NCBI RefSeq assembly: GCF_022179285.1
Contig: NZ_BPQO01000016.1
Location: 62,001 to 126,000 of the forward strand
DNA length: 64,000 bases
Direction of reading: 5' to 3'
From: Methylobacterium hispanicum
Lineage (GTDB): Bacteria > Pseudomonadota > Alphaproteobacteria > Rhizobiales > Beijerinckiaceae
Part shown: piece after piece, positions 57,344-64,000 of the stretch
How the letters are laid out: every line of letters begins with the position of its first letter
How positions within the stretch are numbered: position 1 is the stretch's first letter
Translations under genes and position numbers: made by a program
Notes under the pieces: generated by a model
Seen by the model: the letters and a program-made list of their open reading frames with translations, nothing else
Database searches by the model: none
What the model was told of the DNA's origin: nothing

Positions 57344-59623
57344 TCAGAGCAGGTCCTCGCAGCGGATCGGGAGGCGGCGCAGGCGACGGCCGGTGGCGTG
57401 GTGGAGGGCGTTGGCGATCGCCGCGTTGACGCCGATGATGCCGAGCTCGCCCAGGCCCTTCACGCCGAGCGCGTTCACGCCCGCGTCGTCGTCGCGCACG
57501 AGGATCGCCTCGACCAGCGGCGGCACGTCCGCCGCCGTGGCGACGAGATACTCGGCGAGATCGGCGTTCGGATAGGTGCCGCGGTCCACCAGCGTCTCCT
57601 CGAGCAGCGCCGAGCCCAGGCCCCAGATCATGCCGCCGGTGAGCTGGCTCCGCGCGGTGAGCGGGTTGAGCACCCGGCCCGCCGCAAAGGCTCCCGTGAG
57701 CCGGGCGACGCGAATCTCGCCCGTCTCCTCGTGCACCCGCACCTCCGCGAACTGCGCGCCGAAGGCCCAGGACAGGGCGGCGCCGCCCGCGCTCAGCGCG
57801 ATGTGGCCGGCCCGCACGGCCGCGAGGTCGTCCGGCCCGCCACCCTCCGGCACGAACTCCGCGACGGTCTCGATCCCGGCGGGGTCGAGGCCGGCGACCG
57901 CCCGGCCGAGCGCCACCGCGCGGCCGTCCGGCGTGGAGAGGGCGCCGCCCGCGAGCCGGACCGCGGCCGGATCGCAACCCGCGAGCGCCCCGCCCTCCGC
58001 CGCCACGCCGGCCGCGAGCCGCCCGCGCAGCGCGCGGCAGGCCTGATCGAGCGCGCTCATCAGGCTCGTGGTGGTGGAGGAGCCACCCGAGAGGCCGGCC
58101 GGCGGCAGGTCCGTGTCGCCGAGACGGACCGTCACGGACGCCGCCGGCACGCCGAGCCAGTCGGCCGCGCCCATGGCGAGCAGCGTGGTGATGCCGTTTC
58201 CGATCTCGTGGTGGGCGCTCTCGACCGTGACCGTGCCGTCCGGCGCGATCGCCACCCGCATGACAGCGGGCGCGATCTTGACCGGGCGCACCGCCGCCGC
58301 GCAGCCCAGGCCGATCCGCCACGGCCCGTCCCGCGCGGGCCCCTGGCGGCGCCGGCCCCAGTCGAAGGCCTCGGCGCCGGCCTCGAAGCAGCGGATGAGC
58401 GGGCGCGTCGTGAAGGGCTTGCCCGAGACCGGATCGGTCGCGGTGTCGTTGCGCCGCCGCAGCTCGATCGGGTCGAGCCCGAGAAGGCCGGCCATCTCAT
58501 CGACCGCGCTCTCCAGCGCGAACAGGTAGGGCACCTCCGGCGGCGCCCGCATCGGCCCCGGCGTGTTGCGGTCGAGGCGCACCGCGCGCTCCTCCGTGCG
58601 GATCGCCGGGCAGGCGTAGAGGCTCGCGGTGACGTCCGTGCCCTCCATGGCGAAGGGATCGAAGCGCGAGGCGCCCATCTCGGCCTCGTGCACGAGCGCG
58701 GTGAAGCGGCCGGCCCGGTCCGCCCCCAGATGGATCTCGTGGCGCGTCTCGGGGCGGTGGTTGGCGATGGTGAAGCATTGCCGCCGCGTCGGCACCAGCG
58801 AGACCGGTCGCCCGAGCCGGCGGGCGGCGAGCGCGACCAGCGCCGTGTGCTGCGACAGCGCCAGCTTCGAGCCGAAATGCCCGCCGATCGGCCCCGACAC
58901 CACCCGCACGTTGCCCGGGTCGAGCCCGAGCTGCTCGGCGAGCCCGTGCCGCAGGGCGCCGACGTAGCGGGTCGGCTCGTGGACGACGAGGCGCTCGCCC
59001 TCCCAGATGCAGGTGGTGGTGAACAGCTCCATCGGGTTGTGGTGCTGCACGGGGGTCCGGTAGAGCGCCGTGACACGGTGGGCGGCCGCGAAGAGCGCCG
59101 CGTCGGCATCGCCCCGGCGCGGGTCGGTGTGCTTGGCCTTGAGGTCGGCGAGCCGAACGGTCTCGGCGCCGGGCGCGTCGAGGCTCGCCGCGTAGGCCTC
59201 CGGCTCGCAGGTCACCGCGACCAGGGAAGCGGCCGCCCGCGCCGCCTCGACCGTCTCGGCCACGACGAGGGCCACGATCTGGCCCGCATAGGCGATCCGG
59301 TCGGAGCCCAGCGGCAGGTGCGAGCTGTTGGCGTAGCCGCCGGCCATCAGGTGCTTCACCGGCCGGACTGCGCCGGCGAAATCCCGGTGCGTGAAGATGC
59401 CGAGCACGCCGGGACGCGCGGCCGCGACGGCGCTGTCGATCCCGGAGATGCGCCCCCGCGCGATCGCGCTGGTCACCAGGGCGGCGTGCGCGCGGTTCGG
59501 GAAGCGGCGGTCCGAGGCGTAGAGCGCGGCGCCCGTGACCTTCTCGGCGCCGTCGAGGCGGACATGGGCGCGTCCGAGCAGCGCGGGGTCGGCCGAGGGG
59601 GCGGAGCGGTCCTGTTCTGCCAT
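57344..59623 (-). CDS. Xanthine-dehydrogenase-family molybdopterin-binding subunit, orphan
   Basis: The 759-residue large subunit resembles PaoC/YagR-type aldehyde dehydrogenases: GRAHVRLDGAEKVTGAALYA, the HHNPMELFTTT motif, VVSGPIGGHFGSKLALSQH, PMRAPPEVPYLFALE and the C-terminal active-site stretch GLGELGIIGVNAAIANALHH with the catalytic Glu. It should bind molybdenum cofactor and oxidise an aldehyde or N-heterocycle, but needs 2Fe-2S and FAD subunits, which are not encoded beside it. The start ATG at 59623 gives a full-length N-terminus. Confidence 0.88.
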   Translation of the reverse strand: MAEQDRSAPSADPALLGRAHVRLDGAEKVTGAALYASDRRFPNRAHAALVTSAIARGRISGIDSAVAAARPGVLGIFTHRDFAGAVRPVKHLMAGGYANSSHLPLGSDRIAYAGQIVALVVAETVEAARAAASLVAVTCEPEAYAASLDAPGAETVRLADLKAKHTDPRRGDADAALFAAAHRVTALYRTPVQHHNPMELFTTTCIWEGERLVVHEPTRYVGALRHGLAEQLGLDPGNVRVVSGPIGGHFGSKLALSQHTALVALAARRLGRPVSLVPTRRQCFTIANHRPETRHEIHLGADRAGRFTALVHEAEMGASRFDPFAMEGTDVTASLYACPAIRTEERAVRLDRNTPGPMRAPPEVPYLFALESAVDEMAGLLGLDPIELRRRNDTATDPVSGKPFTTRPLIRCFEAGAEAFDWGRRRQGPARDGPWRIGLGCAAAVRPVKIAPAVMRVAIAPDGTVTVESAHHEIGNGITTLLAMGAADWLGVPAASVTVRLGDTDLPPAGLSGGSSTTTSLMSALDQACRALRGRLAAGVAAEGGALAGCDPAAVRLAGGALSTPDGRAVALGRAVAGLDPAGIETVAEFVPEGGGPDDLAAVRAGHIALSAGGAALSWAFGAQFAEVRVHEETGEIRVARLTGAFAAGRVLNPLTARSQLTGGMIWGLGSALLEETLVDRGTYPNADLAEYLVATAADVPPLVEAILVRDDDAGVNALGVKGLGELGIIGVNAAIANALHHATGRRLRRLPIRCEDLL

Positions 59624-59839
59624 GGCGGGTCTCCTCGTCGGAGACCGGGAGGTGTGGCCGGTCGGCGCCCAGACAATCCCCGCGACAAGGCGCCCCGATC
59701 GGCGGACGCGTCGCCGACGGGCCGGATCAGAACCGCGGAGGATGGGCCGTTTCGCCGGCCGTCGAGCGGTCCCGGCCCGGGCGTGGCGGGGCCGGCGCGG
59801 GGCCGGGGAGAGCCGCGCGCGATCCCGGGCCGCCCCGCC

Positions 59840-60379
59840 TCAGCGAAAGCCCGCGACCCGGCGCTCGCGCTTGCGCTCGGCGGCGGGCTGGTAGGCGATC
59901 TCGGCGTGGTGCGTGCAGTAGGGCAGGCCGGTGATCGAGCGCGCGCCGCAGAAGCGGAAATCGGGCGTGGTCGGATCGCCGAGCGGCCAGCGGCACATCG
60001 AGTCCCGCAGGTCCATGATCGTGACGCGCTGCGAGACGGCGAGCGCCACAGGGGCCGCGGCGGGTGTGGGCAGGGGCAGCGGGAAGTCCGGCGCGGGGCG
60101 ATGCGACACGATGGCGACGGGCTCGGGCGCCTCGGCCTCCACCACGGCGATCGCGGTCTCGATCTCGGCGACGGGCGGGCGCGCCGCGCGGGCGGCGCTC
60201 TGCGCCTCCTCGCCGGGCTTGGCCCGTCCGGCGAGGCCGAGCCGGTGCACCTTGCCGATCACGGCGTTGCGGGTGACGCCGCCGAGCTGGGCCGCGATCT
60301 TGCTCGCGCTCTGTCCGTCCTCCCAGAGGCGGCGAAGCAGCGCCACGCGCTCATCGGTCCAGCTCAGGCCCGCTTCCAT
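59840..60379 (-). CDS. gcrA: GcrA cell cycle regulator
   Basis: The 179-residue protein begins with the GcrA DNA-binding domain (SWTDERVALLRRLWEDGQSA, then SKIAAQLGGVTRNAVIGKVH) and ends with the conserved sigma-interacting domain, including LRDSMCRWPLGDP, FRFCGA and PYCTHHAEIAYQP. In Caulobacter GcrA binds methylated GANTC sites and sigma-70 to drive S-phase genes. The ATG at 60379 places the tryptophan motif near the N-terminus. I found no GANTC site in the 300 bp upstream. Confidence 0.95.
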   Translation of the reverse strand: MEAGLSWTDERVALLRRLWEDGQSASKIAAQLGGVTRNAVIGKVHRLGLAGRAKPGEEAQSAARAARPPVAEIETAIAVVEAEAPEPVAIVSHRPAPDFPLPLPTPAAAPVALAVSQRVTIMDLRDSMCRWPLGDPTTPDFRFCGARSITGLPYCTHHAEIAYQPAAERKRERRVAGFR

Positions 60380-60527
60380 CGTCCCCCTCCCAGCCCTGCG
60401 CGCATGCGTGCCGCCCGTAGGGACGGTCGGCATGGGTGAGCGCGCGAAGGGCCGCGTCTTCCGGCCCGCACGCCCCGAGCGGGCCCGCGGAACCGGTGCG
60501 GAAAACCTCTACGCACGCCGGTGGTCA

Positions 60528-60560
60528 TGGTCGGCGAAGGCGGCTCGCCTGCGCCGACCA
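60528..60560. terminator. Hairpin between lipoprotein gene and gcrA
   Basis: Outer 9-bp arms at 60528-60536 and 60552-60560 continue, after one mismatch, into 5-bp arms at 60538-60542 and 60546-60550, giving a 14-bp stem with a 3-nt loop. It may end the lipoprotein transcript or sit in the gcrA leader; no T-run follows on the minus strand. Confidence 0.45.
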
Positions 60561-60678
60561 CCGAACCCTACAAGAGGGCTCGCGGCGGAGGCAAGGGTTG
60601 CGAAACGGGGCCCGCGGCCGGTTCCGGAGGCTGTCCACCGGCAATGGCCGGGCCGCGGCCGGAGGACGGGCCGGAGCC

Positions 60679-61092
60679 CTAGAAGCGGCCGCCGACGCCG
60701 ACGCCGCCGCCCGGCGTCAGGGCGGGACCGACCGAGCCGGAGCCGGATCCGCCCGCGGCGTTGCCGCCCTCGATGTCCTCGCGGCGGATGCGCCGCTCCG
60801 CCTGCGCGGAGGCGCGCGCCTCGCCGCGCGCGTTCTTGGGCAGGTCGAGGGAGCGGGTCGGCGCGGTCTGGAGCGGACGGCCATCCTCGTCGATGTTGGC
60901 GCTGCGCACCGGCCGGTTCGGCAGGCTGCTGCGGAGCGAGGGCGGCGGGCCGACATCGCCGGCCGGCATCACGCCGCCGCTGCCGCTGAGCGCCTGGCAG
61001 CCCCCGAGCGCGGCGAGGCAGGCCGCCAGCAGCGCGGCGCGCGTCGGCGTGAGACGGGACGGCTGCGCCTGGGAAACGGGCGACGGTGACAT
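60679..61092 (-). CDS. Small lipoprotein of unknown function
   Basis: The 137-residue precursor has a basic N-terminus, a hydrophobic segment and lipobox LGGC (Cys about 32). The mature part is low-complexity with a Pro/Ser-rich stretch, a charged helix (AQAERRIRREDIEGG) and a Gly-rich end. No family is recognised. It lies upstream of gcrA on the same strand and diverges from the PRC-barrel gene. Confidence 0.65.
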   Translation of the reverse strand: MSPSPVSQAQPSRLTPTRAALLAACLAALGGCQALSGSGGVMPAGDVGPPPSLRSSLPNRPVRSANIDEDGRPLQTAPTRSLDLPKNARGEARASAQAERRIRREDIEGGNAAGGSGSGSVGPALTPGGGVGVGGRF

Positions 61093-61418
61093 GGCAGATC
61101 CTCGGGATCACGGCCGCACCGAGGTCGTCGCGGCCGCATCGTTGCTTCGGCCTGTCTATGACCGAGATTGCGCGAAAACCAAGACATCCTGGGACATCTG
61201 TCGCCATCGTCCTGCGCATTTTGATGCCCGGCGTTGCGGCCGGGCCCGGATCCTGCGTCCGGACCGCGCCGGGACCGCGTCCTCCCCGCGCCGGGCGGCC
61301 GATCCATAACTTCGCCTTGGTCGGCGTGCAGAGCGAGACCGCCGGCGGACCGGAACCCGCCGGAACGGCCGCGGTTGTGCCGGCAACCCGAACGACCCCG
61401 AGACTCCGAGGCCTCCGC
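61093..61418. other. Divergent intergenic region, no gene found
   Basis: The 326-bp gap separates the divergent lipoprotein and PRC-barrel genes and must hold both promoters. The frame of the PRC-barrel gene stays open through it, but the translated extension is arginine- and proline-rich without homology. No hairpin or promoter stands out. Confidence 0.4.
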
Positions 61419-62108
61419 GTGTTCAGACTCGACCGGATGATCGCGACCGCCACGATCACCCTCTGGGCGGCCGTCGCCGCGGCGCAGACGCCCCCCGGCG
61501 GCGAGGGACCGGCCACGCAGGCGCCCGGCTCACAGGCGCCCGGGGCACAGGCGCCCGCCACCCCGCCGCCGGCAGCGCCGATGGCGCCCGCGGCGCAGAA
61601 CCCGCCGGCCGTGCCGGCTCCGACCGGCCCCCAGCCCCAGGCCCAGCAGCAGGGCACCCCCGCCACCGTGCTCGACACGCAGGACTACGAGAGCCTGCTC
61701 GGCAAGGGCGTGCGCGGCGCCAACGGCGACGAGTTCGGCCGGATCATCGACGTCGTCATCGACAAGGACGGCCGGCCCCGCGCCGCGATCATCGATTTCG
61801 GCGGCTTCCTCGGCGTCGGCTCGCGCAAGATCGCCGTCGACTGGCGGGCGCTGCGCTTCAACACCGACGGCAAGCCGGGCCGCATCTCGCTCCAGCTGAG
61901 CCGCAACCAGGTCCGCGTCTCGCCCGAGTACAAGGCCGGCGAGCCGATCGTGGTGCTCGGCCCCGCCAGTCCCGCCACCGCCGAGGGCGAGCCGGCAGCC
62001 CAACCGCAGCCGCAATCGCAAACCCAGCCCTCCGCCGCGGCGCAGCCCGCGCCGGCGCCCGCCGTCCAGACGCCGCCCTCAGCGCCCGAGAAGGCGCCCG
62101 ATAAGTGA
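61419..62108 (+). CDS. PRC-barrel domain protein, probably periplasmic
   Basis: The precursor of about 229 residues has a signal peptide (MIATATITLWAAVAAAQ), a long Pro/Ala/Gln linker, a PRC-barrel domain at about 88-160 (SLLGKGVRGANGDEFGRIID and VVIDKDGRPRAAIIDFGGFL) and another Pro/Gln-rich tail. GTG at 61419 is preferred over ATG at 61437 because it supplies the charged start FRLDR before the hydrophobic segment. Periplasmic PRC-barrel proteins of this form are common in Methylobacterium, with no defined role. The stop overlaps the GTG of the next gene. Confidence 0.75.
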   Translation: MFRLDRMIATATITLWAAVAAAQTPPGGEGPATQAPGSQAPGAQAPATPPPAAPMAPAAQNPPAVPAPTGPQPQAQQQGTPATVLDTQDYESLLGKGVRGANGDEFGRIIDVVIDKDGRPRAAIIDFGGFLGVGSRKIAVDWRALRFNTDGKPGRISLQLSRNQVRVSPEYKAGEPIVVLGPASPATAEGEPAAQPQPQSQTQPSAAAQPAPAPAVQTPPSAPEKAPDK

Positions 62109-63454
62109 CGGCGGTCCGGACGAAGAACCGACGGGTGATCCCCCACCGCGAGCGCGAGGCGCCGCGCCACGAGGTCCGTGCGCGAGCCGTCCGCCTCAAG
62201 GACGCCGCGGCCGAGCCGGCGCCGTCCGCGATGCCGGAGCCCGCCCCCGCACCCGGCGCGGTCTCCCGCGGAAGCCGGCGCGGACTCGATGCCTTCGCGT
62301 TCTTCGTCGCGAACCTCCAGACGGGCTTCGGCCCCTTCCTCGCCGTCTACTTCTCGCAGGCGCAGTGGACGCAGTCCGACATCGGCTTCGCCCTCACGGT
62401 CGGCAGCCTCGTCAGCCTGTTGGGGCAGGTGCCCGGCGGCGCCTTCGTGGACGCGGTGCGCTCCAAGCGCTTCGCGGCCGGCGTCTCGGTGGTGGCGATC
62501 TCGGCGAGCGCGCTCGCCCTCGTGGTCTGGCCGAGCTTCCTCATCGTGCTGCTGGCCATGGCGGCGCACTCGGCGGCGAGCTGCATCCTCACCCCCGCCA
62601 TCGCGGCGATCAGCATCGGCCTCGTCGGCCATGCCCGCGCGGGCGAGCGCCTCGGCCGCAACGCCAGCTTCCAGGCGATGGGCAACGCCTGCGCGGCCGC
62701 CGTGATGGGCGCCTGCGGCTACTACCTGTCGAACGGCGCCGTCTTCTACCTCACCGCCGCGCTGGTCCTGCCGACGATCATCGCGCTCTCCTTCATCCGC
62801 GCCGACGAGATCGACGCGAACGTGCGCACGCAAGGTGCCGCGGCGCCCGCCGAGAGCGGCGGCCTGCGCGCGCTGCTCACCAACCGCGGGCTCCTCGCCT
62901 TCGCGGCCTGCATGACGCTGTTCTTCCTGGCCAACGCCGCGATGCTGCCGCTCGTCGGCAGCGCCCTGACGCTGCGCGCCAGCGAGACCGCGACCGCGCT
63001 GGTCGCCGCCTGCATCATGGTCCCGCAGGCTGTGCTGGCGGTCTGCGCGCCGGCGGTCGGGCGCGCCGCCGAGCGCTACGGGCGCTATCCGGTGCTGCTC
63101 GTCGGCTTCGCGGCCCTGCCCGTGCGCGGCCTGCTCTTCGCCTACACCACCGACCCCTACCTGCTGGTCGCGATCCAGGTCCTCGACGGCGTCTCGGCCT
63201 CGGTGCTCGGCGTGATGGTGCCGCTCGTCGTCTCGGACCTCACCCGCGGCACCGGACGGTTCAACCTCGCCCTCGGGGCGGTCGGCACCGCCATGGGCAT
63301 CGGCGCGGCGCTGTCCACGTCGCTGGCCGGCGTCATGGCCGACCGGCTCGGCAGCCAGACCGCGTTCCTGGGCCTCGCCGTCGTCGGGCTGGCCGCCTTC
63401 CTGCTCGTCTCCCTCGCCATGCCGGAGACCCGGCGCGGTCCGGAGCCGGCGTGA
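62105..63454 (+). CDS. MFS transporter
   Basis: A transporter of up to 449 residues with about twelve helices. FVANLQTGFGPFLAVYFSQA opens the first helix, and the loop between helices 2 and 3 reads GQVPGGAFVDAVRSKRF. The second half contains RFNLALGAVGTAMGIGAALS. The GTG at 62105 overlaps the previous stop (GTGA), giving a 57-residue basic N-terminal extension; an ATG at 62231 would give a more usual start. The substrate is unknown. Confidence 0.82.
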   Translation: MTAVRTKNRRVIPHREREAPRHEVRARAVRLKDAAAEPAPSAMPEPAPAPGAVSRGSRRGLDAFAFFVANLQTGFGPFLAVYFSQAQWTQSDIGFALTVGSLVSLLGQVPGGAFVDAVRSKRFAAGVSVVAISASALALVVWPSFLIVLLAMAAHSAASCILTPAIAAISIGLVGHARAGERLGRNASFQAMGNACAAAVMGACGYYLSNGAVFYLTAALVLPTIIALSFIRADEIDANVRTQGAAAPAESGGLRALLTNRGLLAFAACMTLFFLANAAMLPLVGSALTLRASETATALVAACIMVPQAVLAVCAPAVGRAAERYGRYPVLLVGFAALPVRGLLFAYTTDPYLLVAIQVLDGVSASVLGVMVPLVVSDLTRGTGRFNLALGAVGTAMGIGAALSTSLAGVMADRLGSQTAFLGLAVVGLAAFLLVSLAMPETRRGPEPA

Positions 63455-63669
63455 GCGCGGCGCGGCACCGGAATCGCATATCGGTCAAGCGCCGTTCAGA
63501 TTCCGCGGTTAAAACGGGGTAGGGGGCCTGCTCGCCGCGGCCGCGTGCAACATATGGTAACGCTGTCGCGTTGCCGCCTCGTGCCGGCCCGCCCTCGCCC
63601 GTGATCATCCGCACCGCAACACCCTGTCCGCCGCGCATCAGCGTCGTTCGAAATCGAGATCTCATCGCG

Positions 63670-64000
63670 ATGGAAGACCTCTGCCAATACGCCGACAGGC
63701 CGTTCGCCTTCGTGGGGCGCTACCTCCGGCGCCGCTGGCTGCCGCATCTGGTGATCCTGGTCTCGGTGCTGGGCGCCGTCGGCTTCTCGGTAAGCACGGA
63801 TTACGCGCTGAAGGGCGTGGTCGACGCGCTCGGCAAGGGGCCGGAGGCCAACCTCGTCTGGGGGGCGCTCGCCGTCCTCATCGCCTTCATCGCCGCCGAC
63901 AACCTGCTCTGGCGCGTGGCCGCGCTGGTAGGCGCCTTCACGTTCGTGGGGGTGACCGGCGACATCCGCCGCGACCTGTTCCGGCACATGACCGGCCACT
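63670..64000 (+). CDS. ABC transporter permease/ATPase, N-terminal part (truncated by window end)
   Basis: The visible 110 codons begin MEDLCQYADRPFAFVGRYLR and encode two membrane helices (about 24-44 and 64-95, around LPHLVILVSVLGAVGFSV and LAVLIAFIAADNLLWRVAAL), then GDIRRDLFRHMTGH. The DIRRDLFRHM sequence is typical of the first intracellular loop of exporter-type half ABC transporters (permease fused to ATPase). The ATPase part would lie beyond the window. A 215-bp gap precedes it. Confidence 0.75.
   Translation, partial: MEDLCQYADRPFAFVGRYLRRRWLPHLVILVSVLGAVGFSVSTDYALKGVVDALGKGPEANLVWGALAVLIAFIAADNLLWRVAALVGAFTFVGVTGDIRRDLFRHMTGH

Noticed and set aside
57398..60439. 1013-codon plus-strand open frame
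   Set aside because: It is antisense to the molybdopterin subunit and gcrA, both well supported; the frame is open only because of high GC.

Overview
The window is about 72% GC, densely coded and lacks tRNA, rRNA, prophage, insertion sequences or CRISPR. Gene content points to an alphaproteobacterium of the order Hyphomicrobiales, most probably Methylobacterium/Methylorubrum: a GcrA cell-cycle regulator, a NadQ-type NAD regulator, a ROSE-type RNA thermometer ahead of an hsp20 gene, DUF1289/TIGR02281/DUF1489 family genes, a Kdo hydroxylase, and a 2712-residue membrane-anchored coiled-coil protein resembling the growth pole ring (GPR) protein of polar-growing Rhizobiales. The genus assignment is inference from gene content and composition.

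Layout. 0-9 kb: DUF1289 tail and TIGR02281 aspartic protease, map, panB, a hybrid histidine kinase, nadQ-like regulator, thiE-thiD and an XRE-cupin regulator. 9-13 kb: a complete minus-strand Mla-type lipid transport operon (mlaE-mlaF-mlaD-auxiliary lipoprotein). 13-16 kb: an MFS transporter, a CheZ-like protein and DUF1489. 16-24.4 kb: the giant GPR-like gene. 24.6-33.8 kb: an Hpt protein, 2Fe-2S ferredoxin, a CoxE-like VWA protein, a KefC-type antiporter, an unrecognised two-gene membrane module, a 45-residue membrane peptide, the MoxR ATPase that normally accompanies the VWA gene, and an aldo/keto reductase. 33.8-40 kb: SixA-like phosphatase, lysophospholipase-like hydrolase, hsp20 with RpoH-like promoter and ROSE element, a basic HTH protein, kdoO-abm-hemC. 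40-46 kb: a lipase-like hydrolase, the ligase-associated DEXH helicase plus PdeM nuclease pair, a histidine phosphatase and gloA. 46-48 kb: divergent GSCFA and WcbI surface-polysaccharide-type genes. 48-55 kb: response regulator, pal-cpoB-tilS-ftsH and glmM, a segment bounded by two inverted copies of a ~100-bp repeat. 55-64 kb: TPM/TPM/LemA operon, an orphan xanthine-dehydrogenase-type molybdenum subunit, gcrA, a small lipoprotein, PRC-barrel protein, MFS transporter and the start of an ABC exporter.

Themes. Several genes concern the envelope and its growth: Mla transport, the GPR-like protein, Pal/CpoB, GlmM, FtsH, KdoO, WcbI/GSCFA and several lipoproteins. The most notable items are the GPR-like giant protein with its hendecad-based 66-residue repeats, the ROSE thermometer with an RpoH-like promoter, the ligase-less helicase/PdeM pair whose helicase has no ATG/GTG/TTG start, dispersed palindromic repeats (one inserted in frame inside that helicase), the pair of ~100-bp inverted repeats bounding the pal-glmM segment, and the unidentified two-gene membrane module.
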